Shown here: in pieces, positions 25,320-33,458 of the stretch
Position numbering within the stretch: position 1 is the first letter of the stretch
Layout: the number at the start of each line of letters is the position of its first letter
From: Brevibacillus_H sp041920465
GTDB taxonomy: Bacteria > Bacillota > Bacilli > Brevibacillales > Brevibacillaceae
Assembly (NCBI GenBank): GCA_041920465.1
Contig: JBHGXW010000019.1
Location: 95,489-159,488 of the forward strand
DNA length: 64,000 nt
Direction of reading: 5' to 3'
Translations under genes and position numbers: made by a program
Notes under the pieces: generated by a model
Databases searched by the model: none
What the model was told of the DNA's origin: nothing
The model's input: only the letters and a program-made list of their open reading frames with translations

Positions 25320-25463
25320 ATGCCTAACACCGTTCACATCACCGGAGAAAACGCCGAGAAAATGTTGAAAATGATGGAAGCCTTCGAAAAGAATGACGAT
25401 CTGCAAAACGTGTATGCCAACTACGAAATCGACGATGAAGAAATGGAAAAATTGATGGGTTAA
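25320..25463 (+). CDS. Stand-alone YebC C-terminal mini-protein, 47 aa
   Basis: This short frame encodes MPNTVHITGENAEKMLKMME and continues FEKNDDLQNVYANYEIDDEE, ending KLMG. It corresponds to the last about 45 residues of YebC/PmpR proteins (compare EKMIDALEDLEDVQNVYHN in the full-length gene at 15287-16006). In-frame stops lie just upstream (25263, 25269), so it is not the end of a longer frame. It has its own TTGAAA-17-TACAAT promoter, GGAGAG 13 nt before the ATG and a strong terminator. This suggests an expressed gene rather than debris, but a decayed yebC copy remains possible. Confidence 0.65.
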   Translation: MPNTVHITGENAEKMLKMMEAFEKNDDLQNVYANYEIDDEEMEKLMG

Positions 25464-25473
25464 CGAAAAATAA

Positions 25474-25506
25474 TGCCATCTTGCATACGCAGGATGGCTG
25501 TTTTTT
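25474..25506 (+). terminator. Terminator after the YebC-tail mini-gene
   Basis: GCCATCTTGC pairs with GCAGGATGGC around ATAC, followed by TGTTTTTT. Confidence 0.9.
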
Positions 25507-25513
25507 CGCATCC

Positions 25514-25545
25514 TTGTTTTTTCTTTTGCGCAAATGGTATAAAAT
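25514..25545 (+). promoter_or_regulatory. Promoter of parE-parC
   Basis: TTGTTT (25514-25519) and TATAAAAT (from 25538) with an 18-nt spacer, about 55 bp before the parE start. Confidence 0.6.
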
Positions 25546-25597
25546 AGCGATTAAGTGTTCGTATAGGGACCTTCCAAACTGTAGAGGGGAGAAGCGA

Positions 25598-27550
25598 ATG
25601 ACAGAACCTAACACACTTTCTTATACAGAAGAAGATATTCAGGTATTAGAGGGGCTAATCGCCGTAAGAAAACGCCCGGGTATGTATATAGGTTCAACCG
25701 GTTCCAGAGGGCTGCACCATTTGCTCTGGGAGATTGTTGACAATGCCAAGGATGAGACCTTAGCGGGATTTAACGATAAAATTATTGTCACACTGTTTCC
25801 TGACGGCAGTGTCCGCGTAGAGGATTTCGGACGCGGGATACCTACCGGGATGCACAAAACCGGCCGTCCCGTACCGGAAGTGATTTTTACCACGCTGCAT
25901 GCCGGAGGGAAGTTCGGCGGAGGCGGATACAAGAAGAGCGGCGGTTTGCACGGAGTAGGCTCCAGCGTCGTCGTGGCCTTGTCCAAATGGCTGGAAGTGG
26001 AGATTCACCGGGAAGGCAAAATACATAGGCAACGATATGAATATGTCGTGGACGAACAGGGAAATGAACACGTCGGCAAACCGGTGACCGACCTGGAAGT
26101 GATTGGAACCACCAAAAGAACGGGAACGACGGTTACTTTCCTGCCGGATGATACTGTTTTTACGACCAACCGTTTTGATTTTGACTTGATCCGCGACCGT
26201 TTTAGAGAGACTGCTTTTCTCCTGAAGGGTCTTCGCATGGTCCTCATCGACAAGCGGGGACCAGAGCGAAGGGAAGAGTTTTACTTCCAGGAAGGCTTGA
26301 AATCTTATGTTGAGTATTTGAATGAGGGCAAACAAACCCTGCATCCTGTCGTCTATTTCGAAGGCGAAAAGGACAACGTCTACGTGGAACTGGCCTTCCA
26401 ATACAATGACGGCTACAGCGAAACGCTTGTCTCCTACGTCAATTCCGTACCGACCAATGACGGTGGCACGCATGTTACGGGATTTCGCAACGGGACAACC
26501 CGGATATTTAACGAATACGCCCGCCGCAAAGGATTTTTGAAAGAAAAAGACGCCAACCTTTCAGGAAATGACCTCAGGGAAGGATTCCTGGGTGTGCTTT
26601 CGTTGCAAATGTCAGACGTGCAATTTGAATCGCAAACCAAAGACAAGCTGGGAAACGAAGAAGCACGGACGATTGTGGAACAAATCGTCTCCGAAAAGTT
26701 AGGCTTCTTTTTGGAAGAGAATCCGGAAATCGGCAAGCTTTTGATCGAAAAAGCGATTCGCTCCGCAGAAATCCGCGAAGAGCTGCGTAAACAGCGGGAA
26801 GCGCTTCGCGGCGATAAAAAGGGCAAAAACGGCAAAAAACGCAAATCCATCTCGGAAAAATTTGCTCCGCCGCAATACAAAGATCCCAAACGGAACGAGC
26901 TTTTCCTCGTGGAAGGGGACTCTGCCGGCGGTTCGGCGAAGCAGGCACGCAACTCGGAATTTCAGGCTATCTTTGGCTTGAAGGGAAAGCCGCTTAACAC
27001 GGAAAAAGCGAAGCTCTCCGAAATTCTCGCCAATGAGGAATTCCGCACGATTCTGGAAGTGATCGAGACGGATATCGGAGAAGAATTTTCGCTTGAGGAT
27101 TGCGCTTTCGATAAAATCATTATCATGTCTGACGCCGACGTGGACGGTTCCCACATTCAAACTCTGTTGCTAACCTTCTTCTTCCGGTACATGCAGCCGC
27201 TGATCGCGGCAGGCAAGCTGTATATTGCGCAACCACCGCTGTATCAGGTGATCAAGGAAGGGAAAAAACCGGAATCAGTCTATTGCTGGGACGACTTCGA
27301 ACTGGAGCAGGCGGTCAAGAAGCTTGGGCGCGGCGTCACGATCCAGCGATACAAAGGCTTGGGCGAGATGAACCCGGACCAGTTATGGGATACGACGATG
27401 AATCCTGAAACGCGCAAACTGATTCAAGTATCCTTGGAAGATTTGGCCCACAGCGAGAAGCTGGTAACGGTGTTGATGGGCGACAAGGTACCTCCTCGCC
27501 GGGAATGGATAGAGAGTCACGTCACATTCGAAGTGGGAGAGGATGAATAG
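25598..27550 (+). CDS. parE: DNA topoisomerase IV subunit B
   Basis: A 650-residue GHKL-type ATPase subunit. Visible are RPGMYIGSTGSRGLHHLLWE, the ATP-binding EIVDNAKDE and GRGIPTGMHK, GGGYKKSGGLHGVGSSVV, and the TOPRIM block LFLVEGDSAGGSAKQ and IIMSDADVDGSHI. The C-terminus RYKGLGEMNPDQLW is typical. The ParE rather than GyrB assignment rests on the downstream parC and the ParE-like short C-terminal region. ATG 25598 follows AGGGGAG. It decatenates daughter chromosomes together with ParC. Confidence 0.93.
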   Translation: MTEPNTLSYTEEDIQVLEGLIAVRKRPGMYIGSTGSRGLHHLLWEIVDNAKDETLAGFNDKIIVTLFPDGSVRVEDFGRGIPTGMHKTGRPVPEVIFTTLHAGGKFGGGGYKKSGGLHGVGSSVVVALSKWLEVEIHREGKIHRQRYEYVVDEQGNEHVGKPVTDLEVIGTTKRTGTTVTFLPDDTVFTTNRFDFDLIRDRFRETAFLLKGLRMVLIDKRGPERREEFYFQEGLKSYVEYLNEGKQTLHPVVYFEGEKDNVYVELAFQYNDGYSETLVSYVNSVPTNDGGTHVTGFRNGTTRIFNEYARRKGFLKEKDANLSGNDLREGFLGVLSLQMSDVQFESQTKDKLGNEEARTIVEQIVSEKLGFFLEENPEIGKLLIEKAIRSAEIREELRKQREALRGDKKGKNGKKRKSISEKFAPPQYKDPKRNELFLVEGDSAGGSAKQARNSEFQAIFGLKGKPLNTEKAKLSEILANEEFRTILEVIETDIGEEFSLEDCAFDKIIIMSDADVDGSHIQTLLLTFFFRYMQPLIAAGKLYIAQPPLYQVIKEGKKPESVYCWDDFELEQAVKKLGRGVTIQRYKGLGEMNPDQLWDTTMNPETRKLIQVSLEDLAHSEKLVTVLMGDKVPPRREWIESHVTFEVGEDE

Positions 27551-27552
27551 CG

Positions 27553-30114
27553 ATGCTGTCCAATCGAATCATTGAACAAAGCTTTACCGAAATCATGGGC
27601 AAACGCTTCGGGGATTACGCCAATCTGGTCATTCTCTCGCGGGCTATTCCCGATGCGCGTGACGGCTTGAAACCGGTGCAGCGCCGAATTCTGTACGCGA
27701 TGTACCAAGAAGGCACGACCCATGACAAACCATACCGCAAATCGGCCAAAACAGTCGGGTATGTAATGGGTACCTTCCATCCGCACGGCGACAGCGCCAT
27801 TTACGAGACGATGGTCCGGATGGCACAGTGGTGGAAAATGCGGCAGGTGTTGATTCAAGGCCACGGGAATTTCGGAAGCCTTGACGCCGATCCGCCGGCG
27901 GCCATGCGTTATACCGAATCGAGATTATCCGCGCTTGCCAATGAGATGCTCCGCGATATTGACAAAGATACGGTGACCTTCATTCCGAACTACGACAACT
28001 CGACGGAACAGCCGGCCGTCTTGCCTGCCCGTTTCCCTAACTTGCTGGTGAACGGAGCTTCCGGTATCGCGGTTGGTTTCGCCACCGATATTCCAACCCA
28101 CAATCTGGCGGAAGTGATTGACGCGACGATTGCGCAAATGAAAAACCCGGCCATTTCCCTGGATGAACTGATGCAGCTGGTAAAAGGGCCCGATTTTCCT
28201 ACTGGCGGAATTGTCCAGGGGGTATCCGGCATCCGCAAAGCGTTCGAGACAGGTCGAGGCCAATTTATCATTCGCGGTCGTGCTGAAGTGGAAGAGCCAA
28301 AAGGCAGTAAGGTAAAGAAAATCATTATTACTGAAATTCCGTATGATGTGGTTAAATCAAAATTGGTCGCACAAATCGACGAACTGGTCATGGAGCGCAA
28401 GATTGAAGGGGCAATCGCTGTCCGCGACGAAACCGGACGGAAGGAAGCAGAACAGAAAAAAGTCCGAATCGTCATCGACATCAAAAAAGAAGCCGACTCC
28501 AATGCCATCCTGCAATATCTGTACAAGAATACCGATTTGCAAATTTATTACAACTACAATATGAATGCGATTTACGAGGGGACAATCAAGCAGATGGGGC
28601 TGAAAGACCTGCTGCATGCCTACATTACCCATCAGAAAGAGGTTGTGACCCGCCGTTCCCGATTTGATCTGAACAGAAAACAGAACCGCGAGCATATTGT
28701 TCAGGGGTTGATTCGGGCCAAATCAATCCTGCGCGAGATTGTGGACACGATAATGGCGTCCAACGACCGGGCAGATGCCAAGCGAAACATCATGGAGCAA
28801 TACGGCTTTACCGACTTGCAAGCCGACGCGATCTTGAGCATCCAGCTTGCCTCTTTGACGCGCATTGACATTGTCAAACTGGAGAAAGAATTGGCTCTGT
28901 TGGAAAAAGAGATCAAGGAACTGCAAGCGATTCTGGGAAGTGAGAAAAAGCTGATCCAGGTGATCCAGCATGAATTAACCGAGATCAAGAATAAGTATGC
29001 CGACCCGCGGCGGACCGAGATTCAGGGAGAGATCGAGGACATCAAGGTTGACATTGCCATGCAGATTAACGCTGAGGATTGTATCGTCACCTTCACCAAT
29101 GACGGGTACATCAAGCGGACGAGCCCTCGTTCGTTTAAATCGATGGGAGGAACCATTGAAACCTGCGGGGTAAAAGAGGGCGACAAGGTAAAATCCTTTA
29201 TCGAAACCAACACGTCACACACTGCGCTGTTCTTTACCCAGGACGGCAAGTTTTTTGCGATGCTGGTAAACGATATTCCTGACGTGAAGTGGAAAGATAT
29301 CGGCACGGCGCTGATCAACGTGATACCATTGGAGAAGCAGCAGCGGATTGTCGGTTTTACCATTGTAGACAACTTCAAACAGCCGCTGTATGTTTATCAC
29401 CTGTCCCGCTCCGGGTTGATCAAGAAAACAGCCTTGCAAGAGTATGAAACCAACCGTTCCGGTGCGATTGCCGCCGCCAAACGGAAATCTGAAGATGATG
29501 AGTACGTGAACGTCTTCGTGGCCGGAGAAGAAGGCACGATTCTGGTAATCACCCGCGAAGGAATGGGGATTCGTTTTCCTTTACAGGAAGTATCGGCAAC
29601 AGGAAGAGCCTCTTCCGGCGTGAAAGCGATTCAACTTGCCCACACAGATGAAGTGGTTACTTCGATTTTGGCCACGACAAATGAAGATGGTATCGTTAAC
29701 GTTCTGACGCAGGAAGGCATCTTGAAACGCACCTTTATGCGCGACTTCCCGATTCAAGGCCGTGCGGGCAAAGGATTAGTCATCATCCGCAAACGCAAAA
29801 CCACCCCGCATGCGGTAATGTCCGCCATGAAAGAAGACAAAAACCGTGAAAACTTGTACGCCATGACCGAGTCAGGAGATCTGGTTCAGATCCTGCCGGA
29901 AAAAATCGGAGTAACCGAACAAGGCGGCATCGGACGTGTAGCGGTAGAGGGAAAAGTAGTATCCGTCCTGTTTGAAGCGGTATTGCCAACCGACCAGGGC
30001 AAAGCGGAAGTGGGCACGGCAGAACCTTCGCAAGCCCCTGTTTCCCCGCTGGATGAAGCGCCGGTCGAGCAGGCCAGTTTGTTTGATGACGCATTTGATA
30101 AAAAGGAGTCTTAA
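27553..30114 (+). CDS. parC: DNA topoisomerase IV subunit A
   Basis: An 853-residue subunit. The catalytic tyrosine lies in the AMRYTESRLS block (about residue 120). The quinolone-resistance region has PHGDSAIYETMVRMAQ, i.e. Ser and Glu at the usual target positions, as in sensitive strains. The breakage-reunion domain is followed by the C-terminal beta-pinwheel blades (DGYIKRTSPRSFKS, SGLIKKTALQEYE, GMGIRFPLQEVS, EGILKRTFMRDFPI). It starts 2 bp after parE, so the two subunits are coupled. Confidence 0.93.
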   Translation: MLSNRIIEQSFTEIMGKRFGDYANLVILSRAIPDARDGLKPVQRRILYAMYQEGTTHDKPYRKSAKTVGYVMGTFHPHGDSAIYETMVRMAQWWKMRQVLIQGHGNFGSLDADPPAAMRYTESRLSALANEMLRDIDKDTVTFIPNYDNSTEQPAVLPARFPNLLVNGASGIAVGFATDIPTHNLAEVIDATIAQMKNPAISLDELMQLVKGPDFPTGGIVQGVSGIRKAFETGRGQFIIRGRAEVEEPKGSKVKKIIITEIPYDVVKSKLVAQIDELVMERKIEGAIAVRDETGRKEAEQKKVRIVIDIKKEADSNAILQYLYKNTDLQIYYNYNMNAIYEGTIKQMGLKDLLHAYITHQKEVVTRRSRFDLNRKQNREHIVQGLIRAKSILREIVDTIMASNDRADAKRNIMEQYGFTDLQADAILSIQLASLTRIDIVKLEKELALLEKEIKELQAILGSEKKLIQVIQHELTEIKNKYADPRRTEIQGEIEDIKVDIAMQINAEDCIVTFTNDGYIKRTSPRSFKSMGGTIETCGVKEGDKVKSFIETNTSHTALFFTQDGKFFAMLVNDIPDVKWKDIGTALINVIPLEKQQRIVGFTIVDNFKQPLYVYHLSRSGLIKKTALQEYETNRSGAIAAAKRKSEDDEYVNVFVAGEEGTILVITREGMGIRFPLQEVSATGRASSGVKAIQLAHTDEVVTSILATTNEDGIVNVLTQEGILKRTFMRDFPIQGRAGKGLVIIRKRKTTPHAVMSAMKEDKNRENLYAMTESGDLVQILPEKIGVTEQGGIGRVAVEGKVVSVLFEAVLPTDQGKAEVGTAEPSQAPVSPLDEAPVEQASLFDDAFDKKES

Positions 30115-30115
30115 G

Positions 30116-30442
30116 ATGTCTAAGCCGTTTGAATCATTTGCCACCAACTTAAATTATTTGCAGGTTTCGCTTTTGCTTGACACTGTTTCCTATTTCGAAG
30201 ACGCACCGAAACTCTTATCCATTCCAGGCAGCGAGGGAACGGTCATGGTTCCATTGCTGCCGGTGACGTTGAGCAAGATGCTTGGCGAGTTGAATGAGCA
30301 AGAGCCGTCGAAAACAAGCTCCTTTGCTTTTGCGTTTGAGTGGACAGACGAGGCTTTAAAGCGAGGTATTGTCATTGTCACGCTTCCGTCTGGTGAAAAG
30401 CTGGAACAACCAACTGATTTGGCCCAATTCTCAGCTATTTAA
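30116..30442 (+). CDS. Conserved-looking small protein, 108 aa, unknown
   Basis: Starts 1 bp after the parC stop, with AAAAGGAGTC as ribosome site. It encodes MSKPFESFATNLNYLQVSLL, has an acidic central part (LNEQEPSKTSSFAFAFEWTD) and ends QFSAI. No membrane segment. The tight spacing suggests cotranscription with parEC. Family not recognised. Confidence 0.65.
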   Translation: MSKPFESFATNLNYLQVSLLLDTVSYFEDAPKLLSIPGSEGTVMVPLLPVTLSKMLGELNEQEPSKTSSFAFAFEWTDEALKRGIVIVTLPSGEKLEQPTDLAQFSAI

Positions 30443-30575
30443 TATTTCCTAGGCAAGCGCAAATTTCGCCTTTTGCCGCAGAATAACACGAACGTTGGGC
30501 AGGTTTGTCGAAAGTATGTTTTCTTTTGTGTTCAACTTTAATGAAACGGGAAAACTATGCTCGGAGGTGAACCGC

Positions 30576-30779
30576 ATGGAACGTAATATGATGGTCCACG
30601 GGCGCGAACTCAACTTTGCCACAACCTATGACGGCGATGGCCAATATCATGTTCAAGTACGAAGCGGAGATAAGCTGATCACCATGTTCAAGGTGGCGGC
30701 AGGAGAGGAAAATGAAGTGTTTGAGGAAGCATTGGCACTCTTTTCTGCCGATGTTGATTTGGGACACATCAAATTGTAA
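30576..30779 (+). CDS. Small protein, 67 aa, unknown
   Basis: Encodes MERNMMVHGRELNFATTYDG and ends ALFSADVDLGHIKL. GCTCGGAGGTGAACCGC precedes the ATG. A longer frame to 30495 lacks a ribosome site. Looks like a beta-rich start followed by an acidic helix (EEALALF). Followed by its own terminator. Confidence 0.65.
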   Translation: MERNMMVHGRELNFATTYDGDGQYHVQVRSGDKLITMFKVAAGEENEVFEEALALFSADVDLGHIKL

Positions 30780-30780
30780 G

Positions 30781-30822
30781 AAAAAAAGCTGTTGGGAAGT
30801 TCATCTCCTGACAGCTTTTTTC
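30781..30822 (+). terminator. Terminator after the 67-aa gene
   Basis: AAAAAAGCTGT pairs with ACAGCTTTTTT with additional inner GGA/TCC pairing. Confidence 0.85.
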
Positions 30823-30890
30823 ATTTCTTTCCATTTGCGCAGCCAGTGGAGAAAAACGATGGTCCATGTCATAGCGGCTTTTACAGCGCA

Positions 30891-31066
30891 AGCCCAGGGC
30901 TGGGGCCCCGATCGGCGGTCGGCTAGCACCGCCTCGTCGTGAGGATCAGACAAAACGCAGCGTCCTGCTGCATGGCTGACACTGATACGTCCTGTATGGC
31001 GCTTGCCGACACTGACTGGCACGTCCTGTGCGGCACCACGTAAGTTCTGGCCGGGTGGATTTTCTT
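30891..31066. repeat. Structured element with GTCCT-loop hairpin array, copy d
   Basis: Begins with a GCCC/GGGGCCCC stretch and ends GGCCGGGTGG-ATTTTCTT. In order it holds GGCGGT/ACCGCC, CCTC-GTCGT-GAGG (30932-30944), GCAGC-GTCCT-GCTGC (30957-30971), ATAC-GTCCT-GTAT (30985-30997) and GCAC-GTCCT-GTGC (31019-31031). GACACTGA occurs twice between them. On the minus strand the loops read AGGAC. No coding frame is supported, and this accounts for the gap between 30822 and the promoter at 31071. Confidence 0.75.
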
Positions 31067-31070
31067 GCTA

Positions 31071-31100
31071 TTTACAACCAAAATAAGGAAAGGGTACAAT
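31071..31100 (+). promoter_or_regulatory. Promoter of the subtilase gene
   Basis: TTTACA (31071-31076), 18-nt spacer, TACAAT (31095-31100), directly after the structured element. Confidence 0.7.
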
Positions 31101-31138
31101 AGTCTTTATTTACTAGCAATTCAGAAGGGGTGCTACAG

Positions 31139-33406
31139 TTGAAAAAAGTCGTGAAGCCGGCAATGTTGACAATGTTTTCATTATCGCTTATCTTTAGCAG
31201 CCTACCTGCATCTGCCAATAACAATGAGATAACCAGAAACGCGGGCGAACTGAAAATTGAGTCAAAAGAAGGTCTTTCGTTGCGTTCTGCCTCACTTGTC
31301 AAGAAGCTTTCAGAATTAAACAGCTCTTCCAAATTGGTCATTATTCAATTGGACGGTCCGGTACAAGAAGAGTGGGAGAAAAAGTTGGAAGATGCAGGAG
31401 CAGAGTTGGGAGACTACATTCCTGATTTTGCTTTTGTTGCCAAACTTCGCGACAAAAAAGACAGACAAGAGATCTTGAAGCTTAGTTTCGTCAAGCGAGT
31501 TACCCCTTTTCATTCTGCATACAAACTTGATCCAGAACTGGCAAAAGAGTTAGACAGCAAAAAGCGGCAGAAAGTGGTTGTCGTGGGTTTTGACAAGAAA
31601 AACGACATCAGCAAAACTGCGAAGACAGTGGCCTCCAAACTGGACGATGTACAGCGCTCCTCAGTGAAGCGCATTGCTACTGTTTCGGCGACGGGTAACG
31701 AGATTGAGAAGCTGCTGGAGTCGGATGATGTGATTGCCATCGTACCGGTAAATGAACGGCATTACAGCAATGACGTGGCCAGAGGCATTATTCATTCCGA
31801 TGTTCTGGCAAGCACCGGCTACACCGGGAAAAACCAGATCGTAGGTGTGGCCGATTCAGGGCTTGACACAGGAAAGATTAGCACTCTCCATCCTGATCTT
31901 GCTGACCGGGTGAAAAAGCTGATTGCGGTTGGACGTCCCAATGACCCAAGTGACATGGGCGGGCATGGCACACATGTGGCAGGCTCTATCGTGGGAACGG
32001 GAAAAGCTTCTGACGGCAAAATTAAGGGAATGGCTCCCGATGCAAAACTTGTTTTTCATTCCATGGATGATAAAGATCAGCAACTTACGGGCGACTTGTA
32101 TAAAATGTGGACGGAAGCTTATCAAGAAGGTGCCCGTATCCATTCAGATTCATGGGGAACGGAAGACTTCGGTGAATATGGTTATGAATCAAAAATAGCC
32201 GATACTTTCTTGTGGGAACATAAAGATATGACAGCCCTTTTTGCGGCAGGCAATCAAGGGGAAAGAGGCTGGTACACGGTAGGCAGCCCTGCAACAGCCA
32301 AAAACGTCATCTCTGTCGGGGCATCCGAAAACTATCGCCCGGATTATACCATTTCAGACAATATTAATGACATTGCTTATTTTAGCAGTAATGGCCCGAC
32401 AGCCGATAATCGTTTAAAACCGGATATTGTCGCGCCCGGGACGTTTATTCTCTCGACACGTTCATCGCTCGCTCCGGATGACAGCTTTTGGGATGTGTAT
32501 GACAAGTATTATGCTTTTATGGGCGGAACCAGCATGGCGACTCCAATTTTGGCTGGCGGAACCGCGCAAGTTCGCCAATTTTTACAAGACAGTGGAAATA
32601 AAAATCCAAGCAGCGCGCTGATCAAATCCATGCTGTTGACGGGCGCCGATTATATCCCTGAGATATCCCTTTTTACACAAGGATTTGGGCGGGCCAACCT
32701 TGAAGCAGCGATTCAGACTACCTTTGTCGATGAATCCAAAGGCTTGGCAACTGGCGGGAATGCCTCGTACACGATTAATGTAACCGATACAACGAAGCCG
32801 TTTATCGTGACTCTCGCTTGGACGGATTATCCTGCTTCCCTGATTGCCCAACGTACATTAGTGAACGATTTAAACCTTGTAGCTGTTTCCCCAAGCGGAA
32901 AAGTGTATAACGGCAACGACTTCGGAGATCCGCCTTTTGATGATCATGTGGATAACCTTAACAATGTGGAGCAAATTTACTGCACCCCTGAAAAAGGCAA
33001 CTGGACCGTCAAAGTGACCGGTTATAACATTCCCTACGGTCCGCAGCCATATGCCATTTCCACGAATGGCAAGCTGTCCAATACCACAACACCGGGCGTA
33101 AAAGAAGAAACCAAAACCGGTACTGTAACAACGACGAGCGGAACAGGAAAAAAACGATATATCGAATACTCCATCTCCGTCAAGAAAAAAGGCAAAGTGA
33201 AAGCAACGCTTAATTGGGATGGAGATGCAGATTTAACCCTCTCCCTGAAAAACAATAAAAATAAAGAGGTTGCCAAGTCGGCCACGAAGAACAAGCCGGA
33301 AGAGTTGGAATATGATGTGACGACAACCGGAACGTATAAAGTCCGGGTTTATGCGGAAAGCGGAACAGGAAAATTCACCTTAAACATGAGCTACCCAAGC
33401 AACTGA
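31139..33406 (+). CDS. Secreted subtilisin-like serine protease (S8), KP-43-like
   Basis: A 755-residue exported protease. A signal peptide (KKVVKPAMLTMFSLSLIFSS, ending PASA) is followed by a long propeptide-like region. The catalytic triad is Asp in VADSGLDTG (about 238), His in GHGTHVAGS (about 275) and Ser in GGTSMATP (about 465); the oxyanion Asn is in AAGNQGERG. A beta-rich domain with LAWTDYP and NDLNLVAVSPSG follows, typical of KP-43/E-1 subtilases. A bacterial PPC-like C-terminal domain covers about 660-755 (LNWDGDADLTLSLKN). The start is TTG at 31139, eight bases after AAGGGG; the frame also opens at GTG 31130. Confidence 0.88.
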   Translation: MKKVVKPAMLTMFSLSLIFSSLPASANNNEITRNAGELKIESKEGLSLRSASLVKKLSELNSSSKLVIIQLDGPVQEEWEKKLEDAGAELGDYIPDFAFVAKLRDKKDRQEILKLSFVKRVTPFHSAYKLDPELAKELDSKKRQKVVVVGFDKKNDISKTAKTVASKLDDVQRSSVKRIATVSATGNEIEKLLESDDVIAIVPVNERHYSNDVARGIIHSDVLASTGYTGKNQIVGVADSGLDTGKISTLHPDLADRVKKLIAVGRPNDPSDMGGHGTHVAGSIVGTGKASDGKIKGMAPDAKLVFHSMDDKDQQLTGDLYKMWTEAYQEGARIHSDSWGTEDFGEYGYESKIADTFLWEHKDMTALFAAGNQGERGWYTVGSPATAKNVISVGASENYRPDYTISDNINDIAYFSSNGPTADNRLKPDIVAPGTFILSTRSSLAPDDSFWDVYDKYYAFMGGTSMATPILAGGTAQVRQFLQDSGNKNPSSALIKSMLLTGADYIPEISLFTQGFGRANLEAAIQTTFVDESKGLATGGNASYTINVTDTTKPFIVTLAWTDYPASLIAQRTLVNDLNLVAVSPSGKVYNGNDFGDPPFDDHVDNLNNVEQIYCTPEKGNWTVKVTGYNIPYGPQPYAISTNGKLSNTTTPGVKEETKTGTVTTTSGTGKKRYIEYSISVKKKGKVKATLNWDGDADLTLSLKNNKNKEVAKSATKNKPEELEYDVTTTGTYKVRVYAESGTGKFTLNMSYPSN

Positions 33407-33424
33407 GAATACCCGCTTAAGAAT

Positions 33425-33458
33425 AAGAGATGCCCAATCAATCCGGCATCTCTTTTTT
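33425..33458. terminator. Bidirectional terminator between subtilase and pucR-like gene
   Basis: AAGAGATGCC pairs perfectly with GGCATCTCTT, followed by TTTT. It overlaps the 3' end of the minus-strand regulator gene. Confidence 0.88.
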
